Source: UMGS1783 sp900555065
GTDB taxonomy: Bacteria; Bacillota; Clostridia; Oscillospirales; UMGS1783
Reading direction: 5' to 3'
DNA: 64,000 nt
Assembly (NCBI GenBank): GCA_937991645.1
Contig: CALKPL010000019.1
Coordinates: 39,771-103,770 of the forward strand
In this document: positions 15,030 to 23,768 of the stretch, piece after piece
Layout: the number at the start of each line of letters is the position of its first letter
Position numbering within the stretch: the stretch's first letter is position 1
Notes under the pieces: generated by a model
Told to the model about the DNA's origin: nothing
Databases searched by the model: none
What the model saw: the letters and a program-made list of their open reading frames with translations, nothing else
Position numbers and translations under genes: made by a program

Positions 15030-17447
15030 TTATTCCGCGCTATGTTTCTTCACGGCAAGCATTGGCGCAGCCACGCCGCCCGCGCCGACGAGCAGCAGCG
15101 CCAGCAGCAGGCCAAAACCGGAGAAATCGCCCGTCTGCGGGTTGTCGGAGGCGTCCGGGGCCGGATGAACGGTGAACTTCATCTCAGCCGTTCCCGATTC
15201 GGAGACAATTCCCACCGCATGTTCGCCCGCGGAAAGGGTAACCAGGTATTCCGGTGTAAGCGAAATGCGGATCTGGCTCTCGTCGCCGGTCACCGTGTAG
15301 TTTTCGCTTGAAATTTCTCTGCCGTCAATCTCTACCCGGATAAAATCTTCCACAGCCGCGTCGGATACAAACGTTAAAGGCTCGGACTTGCCGGGCGTGT
15401 ACTCCTTGCCGCCTTCCGTGACGACGGGCGCCAGCTTTGCAATCGGGCTTCCGTATTCCAGCACCCGACCGCAGACCGCGCAGACCGTATCGCCGGTATA
15501 TCCCTCTTTGGATGCGGTCGGTTCCACAGCGTTTACCCGCTCCGCTGCGGGCGAATGCTCCTGTGCTTCGCCAGTTGCGGAACAACCGTCGTTCTGGCAG
15601 ACCTGCCAGTGTCCGTCCGCGTCGGACTTCCAGCCGCCCGCAATGTCGTGCTGCGGTTTTTCATCGAACAGCGCTGCGGCGTCGTTGCCATAGGAAATAT
15701 CTTCCGAATAGCAGAACGCATATCCGGCGTAGACGACGGCCCCGTCAAAGACCGGCGCATCCTGCGCGGCCGCGCCGCCGATTGTCTGTCCCCAGACAAG
15801 GTCGCCTGTGCTGACCGAGCCGTTGAGCAGGTACGCCACTTCGCCCGAAGCAAACTGCGCCGCGGTTTTCCCGCCGTCCGCTGATTCCGAATCCGCAAGA
15901 TAGTAGCTGTTTACAATCCGGTCCGGCTGCGCGGGGTACGGCTCGCTGCCGTATGACGCAATCCCGCGCGCATAATATTCGTAACCGGTATTCGCCGTCA
16001 CTTCGCCTGTGTTGTAACAGTTGTATATCCCGGCGGTTTGCTTGACAGTGCCGCAAATGCCGCCGACATAGTACGGCGCGCTGACAGCGCCCGTATTATA
16101 GCAGTTTTCCACAGCCGCGTTTTCCACAGCCGTATCGCTCGGGTAATCCAGCGCGTCGCCGCAGATTCCGCCGGCAATACCCAGCTGCGCAAAAACGGTC
16201 CCGGAATTGTGGCAGTGGCGGATGGTCCCATAGTTGCGGCCCGCAATGCCGCCCGCCCATTGGGACGCGGTGCGTACCTGGCCGGTATGGTAGCAGTTTT
16301 CAATAAGCCCGAAGTTGTCGCCGCACACGGACCCGGCCGAGCCCGTCGTAACATCAATATCCGTATTCTCCATGCGCAGATTTTTCACAACGCCGTTTTT
16401 GCCGATAGATTCAAACAGTCCCGCGCCCGTGTAGAAATCCTGCGCGCCATAGCGAGTCCGCAGGTTGCGGACGGCGTACCCCTGTCCGTCGAACGTACCC
16501 TGATAGGGAATGCCGTACGTCCCCGATTCCATGGGCAGCCAGTTCATGTCTTCGGGGATCGTAATATTCCGGGTCAGCCGGACGTTGGCCGCGGCGTTAT
16601 CGTCGCTCTGCTTCAGAAATTGTGAGAACCAGTACAGATTGCCCGCGTTTTTGATTTCATACCAGCCGTCCTTCAGTTCTGCGGGCTCAAAATGCTTTTT
16701 ATCCTCGGTAAACCCGTTCTCGTCGTAGACCAGAGGCGCGGGCGTTTCAATATTGACGTAGCGGTAATACATCAGAGCGGACGGGTCATATTCGGTCGTT
16801 GGCTCTCCGCTTGCGTTCATGCTGGCCGTGACGGCGCAGCCCGTGTAGCCGCTGAAATCCAGGCTTTCGCTGACGGATACGCCCATATACATGCCGTCGC
16901 CGATTGCCGTCATGCTGCCGCCGGTCACAGTCAGCGCCTTTTGGTAACCCACCTGCACGCCGTATCCGGTTGTACCGTAGCCGCTGAAAGCGTGCGTGCC
17001 GCCCGTAACGGTTACGCCCTCCAGCAGAGAGTAGACGGCGGAGACCTCGGAATTTGAGCTTTGCGCGCTTACGCGCAGGCTGCCGGACCCGCCGAACTCT
17101 ATCGCGTTCATGGCGAAAACGCCGGACGTGCCGTCGGCCGAAACGCCGTTATCGTTCTGCGCGAGAATGGTCAGCTTGTCCACTGTTTCGTCCGCATATA
17201 TCACAGCCGGAATAATTCCAGCGCCATATGACACGGTCAGATTCGCCCCGTTCAAGGTGAGCGTCTCTGTTTCCGGCGCATAGCTGACTGTTCCGTCTTC
17301 GAGCACATCCTCCGCGTTTGTCTGGTTCACCTCGACTCCGTTTACCCAAACGCCATAACCGCCCGCCGCCGACGCCGCGCCGGGCAGAACTGCAGCCGCA
17401 AGCAGGAAACAGAGCAAAAGGACGATTGATTTGCTGAATTTCCGCAC
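15030..17447 (-). CDS. Sortase-anchored surface protein with GLUG-type repeats
   Basis: 805 residues from GTG 17447, which has GGAAGGATC 8 bases upstream; longer in-frame starts lack a site. Signal peptide KFSKSIVLLLCFLLAAAVLPG-AASA. Residues about 35-280 are a beta-rich domain opening with VWVNGVEVNQTNAED. About 330-560 contain GLUG-like repeats (GGIAGRNYGTIRHCHNSG, VGGICGTVKQTAGIYNCYN). Near the end are a CAVCGR segment and an Ig/X2-like domain, then NPQTGD, a hydrophobic stretch and a short charged tail, i.e. a sortase signal. Likely a wall-anchored adhesin or ligand-binding protein. Confidence 0.85.
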   Translation of the reverse strand: MRKFSKSIVLLLCFLLAAAVLPGAASAAGGYGVWVNGVEVNQTNAEDVLEDGTVSYAPETETLTLNGANLTVSYGAGIIPAVIYADETVDKLTILAQNDNGVSADGTSGVFAMNAIEFGGSGSLRVSAQSSNSEVSAVYSLLEGVTVTGGTHAFSGYGTTGYGVQVGYQKALTVTGGSMTAIGDGMYMGVSVSESLDFSGYTGCAVTASMNASGEPTTEYDPSALMYYRYVNIETPAPLVYDENGFTEDKKHFEPAELKDGWYEIKNAGNLYWFSQFLKQSDDNAAANVRLTRNITIPEDMNWLPMESGTYGIPYQGTFDGQGYAVRNLRTRYGAQDFYTGAGLFESIGKNGVVKNLRMENTDIDVTTGSAGSVCGDNFGLIENCYHTGQVRTASQWAGGIAGRNYGTIRHCHNSGTVFAQLGIAGGICGDALDYPSDTAVENAAVENCYNTGAVSAPYYVGGICGTVKQTAGIYNCYNTGEVTANTGYEYYARGIASYGSEPYPAQPDRIVNSYYLADSESADGGKTAAQFASGEVAYLLNGSVSTGDLVWGQTIGGAAAQDAPVFDGAVVYAGYAFCYSEDISYGNDAAALFDEKPQHDIAGGWKSDADGHWQVCQNDGCSATGEAQEHSPAAERVNAVEPTASKEGYTGDTVCAVCGRVLEYGSPIAKLAPVVTEGGKEYTPGKSEPLTFVSDAAVEDFIRVEIDGREISSENYTVTGDESQIRISLTPEYLVTLSAGEHAVGIVSESGTAEMKFTVHPAPDASDNPQTGDFSGFGLLLALLLVGAGGVAAPMLAVKKHSAE

Positions 17448-18150
17448 TTTGTGATCCTTCCTTTCCCGTAATATCGTTGAATTTTGGCATGAATATGTAA
17501 AAAGGCGCGTTGGGGCCCTATATCCGGCCAAACGCGTCTTATCATTCCGGGGTGCGGCGGCCGGGGCGCGCCTATGCGCTTTTCTTTGCTTTCCTTTCAA
17601 GTCCTTGGATATTTTAATCTATTTTTTCATGGATAGAGGGTTGATTCAAGCCTGAAATAAGGCGTTTAACGCGCAAATGAAAAACATCAGTCTGTTTTCC
17701 TTTTTCATACGCCGTGTAACGTCCGTTTCCTCTGTGTTTCTTCTTTGCGCCCGCGCCGCGCTATTTCTGCATCCAACGCGCGCAGAACAGCCTGTTTTAC
17801 ACAGCAAAGCGGACGAAGCGCCTTCGTCCGCTTTGCTTGCCGGCAGGGGAGGGGGGATTCCCTGCCCGGCCGGGGTTGCCCGTCCATCGAAGCGCCGCGC
17901 CGCGGTCGGGACAATGCGCGTAAGCGGCCCGCGCAGGTTCGTCTGCGCATACCCGCGCGCAGCGCGCCGGTAAAAATCCACGCCTGTACCAGTTGCGCCC
18001 GCCAGGGTCAACGCGCCGGCTGCAAACGGCGGAGCCGCGCCGCCGGCGTCAAACATTCCGCACAGCGCAACGGCAGGGCCCGCACCGTACTGTATCCATA
18101 TCCGTTACCGGCCTTACGATAGCGCGTGAAACCGTTTCAAAATATACGGC
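17448..18150 (+). other. Long GC-rich spacer with a perfect hairpin
   Basis: No supported gene. It holds the leader of the surface protein, an imperfect hairpin around 17502-17540, and a perfect 16-base-arm hairpin at 17803-17837 (AGCAAAGCGGACGAAG and its complement, 3-base loop). About 17740-18060 is very GC-rich and includes a GCGTAAGCGGCCCG motif at 17918. Confidence 0.6.
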
Positions 18151-19713
18151 TTACGAGGCTTTGGCCTGTGCCTTGGCCTGTTCAAACTCGCGTTCGATCT
18201 CCTCCGAAGGCTCTTTGGTGAGCAGGGAGACGACGACAATCACAATGCTGGAGAGCAGGAACGCGGGCAGCAGCTCATAAATGCCGAAGATGCCGCCGAG
18301 CGGATTGAGCAACAGTTTCCAGATAAACACCGTCGCGCCGCCGCTCACCATGCCGGCAATGGCGCCCGCGCGGGTGGTCCGTTTCCAGAACAGGGAGAAG
18401 AGCATGAGCGGGCCGAAGGTCGCGCCGAAGCCGGCCCATGCGAAGGAGACGATGGTGAAAATGACGCTGTTTTCATCCAGTGCGATTACGATTCCGATTG
18501 CGGAAATGACGAGCAGGGTGATACGGGACATGGTCATAACCTGCTTGTCGGACGCGTCTTTTTTAAATATGCCCTGGAAAATGTTTTTGGAAAATGCGGA
18601 GGCCGCGATCAGCAGGTACGAGTCGGATGAACTCATGGTCGCGGCGAGAATGCCGGCCATCACCGTGCCGGCGAGCAGCGGCGGGAGCAGGCGCGTGGAG
18701 AGCAGGATGAAGATGTTCTCCGCATTTGCCGCCGTGAGCAGCTCAGTCGGATAGAGGTTTCGGCCGATCACACCGATAAATACGGCGGCCGTCAGCGAAA
18801 TAACGCACCATATAATGGCAATTCTACGTGACTTCTTGATTTCGCCAGCCGTGCGGATGGCCATAAACCGCAGCAGCACCTGCGGCATACCAAAATAGCC
18901 AAGGCCCCAGGCCAGGCAGGACAGGATGGATATGAGACCGTATGTACCGGCAGCGCCGAATACGGGCGCGCCATTAACAATCTGCTGCGCGCCGTCCACG
19001 ACCTCCGGCTGCGCAATCCCGAAGAAGCTGAGAAAGCCGGGTATATCCTTTACATTCTCCGTGATCCGGTCAAATCCGCCGGCCGCCGCCGTGCCCATAC
19101 CAAAGATGACGACCAGCGCTACGATCATGACAATCGCCTGAATAAAATCGGATGCGCTTTCGGCGAGAAACCCGCCGAGCAGGGTATACAGAATCACAAT
19201 CAGCGCGCCGAGCAGCATCATCAGCTTATAGTCGAACCCAAACAGGGTGCTGAACAGCTTGCCGCAGGTGACAAAGCAGCTCGCGGCGTAGACTGTGAAA
19301 AAGATCAGGATAAACAGCGCGGCAATCATAAGGATGGCCTTTTTCTTTTCTTTAAAGCGGTTGCTGAAGAACTCGGGAATCGTGATGGCGTCGCCTGCGA
19401 CGATGGAATAGCTGCGCAGCCGTCTTGCAACGACAAGCCAGTTGACATATGTACCGATGGCAAGGCCGATCGCCGTCCAGGCCGCGTCGGCAATGCCGCA
19501 CCAGTATGCCACGCCGGGCAGGCCCATGAGAAGCCAGCCGCTCATGTCGGATGCCTCGGCGCTCATTGCCGTAATCCAGGGACCGAGCGAACGTCCGCCA
19601 AGAAAGTAATTATCCGAATTCTCATTGGATTTTCGCGCGTAGAACACGCCGATGCCGATCATCACCAGCATGTATACGACCATGGCGGACAGGATTTGCA
19701 TGTTGTCACCCAT
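18151..19713 (-). CDS. putP: Sodium/proline symporter
   Basis: 520 residues with about 13 membrane helices and sodium:solute symporter text throughout: YFLGGRSLGPWITAMSAEASDMSGW early, LPGVAYWCGIADAAWTAIG, ITIPEFFSNRF, and GGFLAESASDF. These are the PutP subgroup patterns, consistent with Na+-coupled proline uptake. The C-terminus is a short charged tail ending QAKAQAKAS. It stands alone, with its own promoter at 19753-19781, opposite the Fur-family gene. Proline specificity rests on family similarity. Confidence 0.92.
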   Translation of the reverse strand: MGDNMQILSAMVVYMLVMIGIGVFYARKSNENSDNYFLGGRSLGPWITAMSAEASDMSGWLLMGLPGVAYWCGIADAAWTAIGLAIGTYVNWLVVARRLRSYSIVAGDAITIPEFFSNRFKEKKKAILMIAALFILIFFTVYAASCFVTCGKLFSTLFGFDYKLMMLLGALIVILYTLLGGFLAESASDFIQAIVMIVALVVIFGMGTAAAGGFDRITENVKDIPGFLSFFGIAQPEVVDGAQQIVNGAPVFGAAGTYGLISILSCLAWGLGYFGMPQVLLRFMAIRTAGEIKKSRRIAIIWCVISLTAAVFIGVIGRNLYPTELLTAANAENIFILLSTRLLPPLLAGTVMAGILAATMSSSDSYLLIAASAFSKNIFQGIFKKDASDKQVMTMSRITLLVISAIGIVIALDENSVIFTIVSFAWAGFGATFGPLMLFSLFWKRTTRAGAIAGMVSGGATVFIWKLLLNPLGGIFGIYELLPAFLLSSIVIVVVSLLTKEPSEEIEREFEQAKAQAKAS

Positions 19714-19752
19714 ATTCTCATCTCACTCTCAGAAAAAATAAATACGAATATG

Positions 19753-19781
19753 AGTATATCAGAATCTAAAAACGACTGCAA
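19753..19781 (-). promoter_or_regulatory. Predicted putP promoter
   Basis: Minus strand TTGCAG (19781-19776), 17-base spacer, TATACT (19758-19753), 40 bases from the ATG. Confidence 0.65.
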
Positions 19782-19885
19782 GCGTATGTTCATATTTTTG
19801 CAATGAAATATTCAATTCCGCTTCTTTTTCATCGGATTTCCTGTAGAAGTTCAAAAATTATTTTACAAATATAACCAATTTCGAC

Positions 19886-19913
19886 TTGACTTGCACGGAA
19901 TGTCCCGTATAAT
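19886..19913 (+). promoter_or_regulatory. Predicted promoter of the Fur-family gene
   Basis: TTGACT (19886-19891), 16-base spacer, TATAAT (19908-19913), 56 bases before the start. I see no clear Fur or PerR box overlapping it. Confidence 0.75.
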
Positions 19914-19969
19914 AAGAGAAGATAAGTGAAATTCAGGAAGTATTCCTGGTTTAACGCCGGGGGGATTGG

Positions 19970-20368
19970 ATGATGAAATATTCAAAGCAGAGGGAATGGA
20001 TTTACCAGACGGTGCTGCGCAGCGGCGGACATCTGACAGCGGAGGACGTGTTCGGCATAGTGCGCGGGGAAATTCCAAACATCAGCCTGGGCACCGTATA
20101 CCGGAACCTGAACGTGCTTGTCGAGCACGGGATGCTGGCAAAGCTGGAACTTCCCGGCGGCAGCGACCATTTTGAAGCCAACACGCAGTTGCACTATCAC
20201 GTCCAGTGCACCGGCTGCGGCCGAATCTATGATGTGGAACTGCCCCTGTTTGGCTGGCTGGACGACGTAATCGCGCAAAAGACGCATATCAAGGCCGATT
20301 CGCGCTATTTTCTCGCCCGTGGCCTCTGCAGCGAATGTACGCAGAGCGTCAGGCCCGCCGCCGGATAA
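19970..20368 (+). CDS. Fur-family metalloregulator (Fur/PerR type)
   Basis: 132 residues. The winged helix includes HLTAEDVFGIVRGEIPNISLGTVYRNLNVLVEHG, the classic Fur DNA-binding region. The regulatory part has DHFEANTQLHYHVQCTGCGRIYDVE with a first CxxC, and a second CSEC near the end, giving the structural zinc site. His residues in DHFE and HYHVQ fit the regulatory metal site. Whether it senses iron, peroxide or another metal cannot be settled from sequence; the lack of a PerR box in its own promoter is weak evidence against PerR autoregulation. GGGGGG precedes the tandem ATG start. Confidence 0.93.
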   Translation: MMKYSKQREWIYQTVLRSGGHLTAEDVFGIVRGEIPNISLGTVYRNLNVLVEHGMLAKLELPGGSDHFEANTQLHYHVQCTGCGRIYDVELPLFGWLDDVIAQKTHIKADSRYFLARGLCSECTQSVRPAAG

Positions 20369-20386
20369 ATCAAAAAAAGACACGCG

Positions 20387-20417
20387 AGCCCGCAGGCGTA
20401 TCCGCCCGCGGGCTTTT
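20387..20417 (+). terminator. Terminator of the Fur-family gene
   Basis: AGCCCGC / GCGGGCT stem followed by T4, 18 bases after the stop. Confidence 0.78.
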
Positions 20418-20738
20418 CTGCGCGCGCATATATGCGGCACGCCGCGCCCAGGTCGCAGGATGCCCGCGCCGGCGCCCGCCCGCGCCTGCCCGCGCCCGCG
20501 CCTATCTACCCGGCCCGTGCGTTCGGCGCAAATCCGCGCCGCGCCGGCCGCACGCCTGCCGGCATGTCGTCCTTGCCTGTCTGCCCGCCGCTTTCTGCGC
20601 CGCCTTTTCCGCCGCGCCTCGCAAAGCTGCGCGCCGGGCGCTCCGGTTTCTGCCCAATGCCGCAGGGCCGTTACAACCCGTGGGATTTAAGTATACAAAA
20701 AAGCATGTGGCCGTGCGCGGTCAAATCGCGTTAAAATA
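20418..20738 (+). other. GC-rich spacer without a recognisable gene
   Basis: Very GC-rich with short imperfect C/G tandem words around 20455-20520. Open frames are Arg/Pro/Ala-rich in several phases, without a ribosome binding site. Nothing else seen. Confidence 0.6.
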
Positions 20739-20767
20739 TTGAATTTATGTGAACAAGCTGTTATAAT
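20739..20767 (+). promoter_or_regulatory. Predicted promoter of the DUF5058 cassette
   Basis: TTGAAT (20739-20744), 17-base spacer, TATAAT (20762-20767), 48 bases before the start codon. Confidence 0.78.
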
Positions 20768-20815
20768 AAGTTGTAAATATTCGGCAGTAAATAAAATGCA
20801 AAGGAGGTTCCCCCC

Positions 20816-21559
20816 TTGCCTGCGACATTTAACCCGAACGCAACGTTTATGTACTGCATTGTCGCGGTCGTCATTGTATTTGTGATCGCAGAGTCCGTCT
20901 TCTTTTTTGTCCGGGCCTGGAAGCGCGCCGCGGCCCTGAATATGGACCGGCGGCGGCTGAAAAAGATCGTGGCGAGCACGGCTCTGTACACCGTCGCGCC
21001 CGCTGTGGCCATCCTGCTGGGCGTGATCGCCCTTTCCAAGGCCCTGGGCCTGCCCCTTCCCTGGCTGCGCCTGAGCGTGATCGGGGCGCTGACCTATGAG
21101 ACGACGGCGGCGGAAACGGCCGCGCGCGCTTTTGGCACAAACATCTCGCAGATCATCACCGACGCGCGCACCTATGCCGGCATTGCCTGGGTTATGACGA
21201 TGGGGATTATGCCCAGCGTCATTCTGCTGCCTATTATGGGCAAGCGCGTGGAAAAAGGCCTTGTCCGGATCAAGAGCAAGGATGAAAAATGGGGCGAAAT
21301 TTTTATGAGCGCCCTGTTTCTCGGTATGATCTCAGCCTTCCTCGGCGTGGTGTTCGCCACCATCCGCGAAGGGCTGATCGGCTGGGTGCCGGTTTTTGTC
21401 ATGATCGCCTCGGCCCTGATCATGCTCGTGTGCGGCCTGCTTGTGAAGAAGTGCAGGGCGCGCTGGCTCCAGGATTTTGCGTTACCCATCAGTATGCTGG
21501 GCGCGATGGCGCTGTCCATCCCCATCACCCGGCTGGTCGAGTCCATTGCAGGAGGTTGA
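20816..21559 (+). CDS. DUF5058 family membrane protein
   Basis: 247 residues from TTG 20816, with AAGGAGG 8 bases upstream. Six to seven hydrophobic helices; the N-terminus FNPNATFMYCIVAVVIVFVIAE and the LRLSVIGALTYETTAAETAA segment are typical of DUF5058. It precedes by 5 bases a second multi-spanning protein, and then an M20 peptidase. Paired membrane proteins next to an M20 enzyme suggest an uptake system for a peptide-like or acylated amino acid substrate; that is inference. Confidence 0.82.
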   Translation: MPATFNPNATFMYCIVAVVIVFVIAESVFFFVRAWKRAAALNMDRRRLKKIVASTALYTVAPAVAILLGVIALSKALGLPLPWLRLSVIGALTYETTAAETAARAFGTNISQIITDARTYAGIAWVMTMGIMPSVILLPIMGKRVEKGLVRIKSKDEKWGEIFMSALFLGMISAFLGVVFATIREGLIGWVPVFVMIASALIMLVCGLLVKKCRARWLQDFALPISMLGAMALSIPITRLVESIAGG

Positions 21560-21564
21560 AAAAA

Positions 21565-22227
21565 ATGGGAAAGAACAGAAGCTATTACGACGCGACCCAT
21601 TTTTACGGCCGGATCTGGACGGTCTGCGCCGTTGTGATGCTTACCCTGGTCCCGGTCGGGATCTGCGTGTATTTTGACGCATGGCCGCCCATTACGGATG
21701 TCCTGAAAGGTCTTCTGGGCGTGGCGCCCATCTTCTGGACCATCGCCGTGATTGAAATTATCACCTATGTGCCCATGCTGGGCACAGGCGGTTCGTACCT
21801 GGGTTTTGTAACGGGCAACCTGAGCAACCTGAAAGTCCCCTGCGCGCTCAACGCCATGGAGGCGGCCGACGTCAAGCCCGGCACCGAGGAGGGCGAAGTG
21901 GTTTCGACCATCGCCATCGCCGTCTCCGCAGTGGTGACAACGGTCATCATCGCGCTGGGCGTGCTCTGCCTGTCCTTTCTGGAGCCGTTTCTGCAGTCGG
22001 AGACAATGGCCCCGGCCTTTGACAATATCCTGCCGGCCCTGTTCGGCGGGCTGGCCGTCGTATATGTATCCAAAAACTGGAAAATAGCGCTCGCGCCGCT
22101 CATTTTTATGGTGTTGCTGTTTATTCTCGTGCCGAGCCTTGCCAATTCCGTAGGCGTGCTCGTGCCCGTCGGCGCGATCATCGCGCTGGTCGTCTCGCGC
22201 ATCCTGTACAAGCGCAATTTGTTATAA
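21565..22227 (+). CDS. Membrane protein partner of DUF5058
   Basis: 220 residues from ATG 21565, with GGAGG 9 bases upstream at the end of the previous gene. About six hydrophobic helices. A conserved-looking loop FVTGNLSNLKVPCALNAMEAADVKPGTEEGEV lies between helices. I do not recognise a named family. Coupled to DUF5058 on one side and, 22 bases on, to the M20 peptidase, so probably a component of the same transport unit. Confidence 0.75.
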   Translation: MGKNRSYYDATHFYGRIWTVCAVVMLTLVPVGICVYFDAWPPITDVLKGLLGVAPIFWTIAVIEIITYVPMLGTGGSYLGFVTGNLSNLKVPCALNAMEAADVKPGTEEGEVVSTIAIAVSAVVTTVIIALGVLCLSFLEPFLQSETMAPAFDNILPALFGGLAVVYVSKNWKIALAPLIFMVLLFILVPSLANSVGVLVPVGAIIALVVSRILYKRNLL

Positions 22228-22249
22228 TGAACGAAAGGTGGCTTTTCCC

Positions 22250-23689
22250 ATGTGGTGGCTTTTGCTGCTGATTCCCGCTGTTCTGATCGTATTTTTGTGC
22301 GTGATCTTTATACGCGCATCCCGCTTTAAGCCCCAGCCGCAGGCAAAGGCGCCGTCCGTCCCGGTTGAGGTGGACGGCCCGCGCGCGGCGGAGTCGCTTC
22401 GCCGGATGGTCCGGTGCAAGACGGTTTCGTCCTATGACAAGGCGGAGATTGACGAGGCTGAGTTCGAGAAATTCCGCGCCCTGCTCGCCGAGCTTTATCC
22501 CAATATCCACAGGACCTGCACGCTCGATCATATCGGCGACAACGGCCTGCTTTACCGCTGGAAGGGCAGGAGCGATGCGCGCCCGACCGTGCTCATGTCC
22601 CATTACGACGTGGTTCCCGCCAACGCGCAGTCCTGGAGCAAGCCGCCTTTTGAAGGCATTATAGAGGACGGCGTTCTTTGGGGCCGCGGCACACTTGACA
22701 CCAAGAGCACGCTCTGCGCCGTCATGGAGGCCGTCGAATCCCAGATCGAAAAGGGATTTGTCCCGGAAAACGACCTGTACATGGCCTTTGCGGGCGATGA
22801 AGAGGTCAACGGCGCGACCGCGCCTGCCATTGTGGAAGAACTGCGCCGGCGCGGCGTCACGCCCGCGCTCGTCGTGGACGAGGGCGGCGCTGTTGTCGAG
22901 AACGTGTTCCCGGGCGTCGAACGCCCCTGCGCCCTGGTCGGGATCGCCGAAAAGGGCGTGATGAACCTGACGCTTTCCGCCGAGAGCACCGGCGGACACG
23001 CGTCCACGCCGCCGCCGCACACCCTGCTTGGCAAACTGGCGAAAGCCGTGGTCGCCATGGAGGCCAATCCCTTCCCCGGCCGGCTCACAAAGCCCGCCGC
23101 CGAGATGTTCGATACCCTGGGCCGGCACTCCACGCTGCTCTACCGTGTCATCTTTGCGAACATGTGGTGCTTTAAAGGCGTGCTAGACCGCATCTGCCGC
23201 AGGACCGGCGGCGAACTCAACGCGCTCATGCGCACAACCGTAGCCGTGACGCAGGCGCAGGGCAGCGCCGCGCCAAACGTCCTGCCTCCGAAAGCCAGCA
23301 TCGGCGCAAACCTGCGCCTGATCGGCGGCGACACGCCTGAGAGCGCACTGGAATATCTGCGCGGCGTAATCGGCGACGAGGATGTGAAACTGACCGATAC
23401 GTTCAGCAATCCGCCCTCCGCCGTCTCCGAGACGGGGGATGCATCCTGGGCGGTTTTGCGCGGCGCTATCGAACAGACCTGGCCGGAGGCGATCGTTTCG
23501 CCTTACCTCATGGTCGCATGCAGCGACTCGCGCCACTACTGCCGTATCAGCAGCCATGTGTACAGGTTCTCCGCCATGGCGTTAAGCGCCGCGGACCGGG
23601 CCCTGATTCACGCCAACGACGAACGGATTTCGCTCGATAAGCTCACGCAGTGCATCCAGTTCTATGTTCGGCTGATCTCCCAGTGCTGA
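22250..23689 (+). CDS. M20-family metallopeptidase with N-terminal membrane anchor
   Basis: 479 residues from ATG 22250 (AAAGGTGG 8 bases upstream). An N-terminal hydrophobic helix (WWLLLLIPAVLIVFLCVIF) is followed by an M20 domain: SHYDVVPA (metal His and Asp), GRGTLDTK (bridging Asp), AGDEEVNGA (catalytic and metal Glu), and SDSRHYC near the end (metal His). The arrangement with an anchor resembles the PM20D1/carboxypeptidase S branch, which hydrolyses N-acyl amino acids or dipeptides. With the two membrane proteins upstream it may process the imported substrate. The side of the membrane it faces is not certain. Confidence 0.9.
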   Translation: MWWLLLLIPAVLIVFLCVIFIRASRFKPQPQAKAPSVPVEVDGPRAAESLRRMVRCKTVSSYDKAEIDEAEFEKFRALLAELYPNIHRTCTLDHIGDNGLLYRWKGRSDARPTVLMSHYDVVPANAQSWSKPPFEGIIEDGVLWGRGTLDTKSTLCAVMEAVESQIEKGFVPENDLYMAFAGDEEVNGATAPAIVEELRRRGVTPALVVDEGGAVVENVFPGVERPCALVGIAEKGVMNLTLSAESTGGHASTPPPHTLLGKLAKAVVAMEANPFPGRLTKPAAEMFDTLGRHSTLLYRVIFANMWCFKGVLDRICRRTGGELNALMRTTVAVTQAQGSAAPNVLPPKASIGANLRLIGGDTPESALEYLRGVIGDEDVKLTDTFSNPPSAVSETGDASWAVLRGAIEQTWPEAIVSPYLMVACSDSRHYCRISSHVYRFSAMALSAADRALIHANDERISLDKLTQCIQFYVRLISQC

Positions 23690-23768
23690 CAGGATTTGAA
23701 TTGCAAAAGACAAGGCCGCCGCGGCGGGCCTGTTGTAAAGAAAGCGGGTTGCGGAGGGGATAACATCC

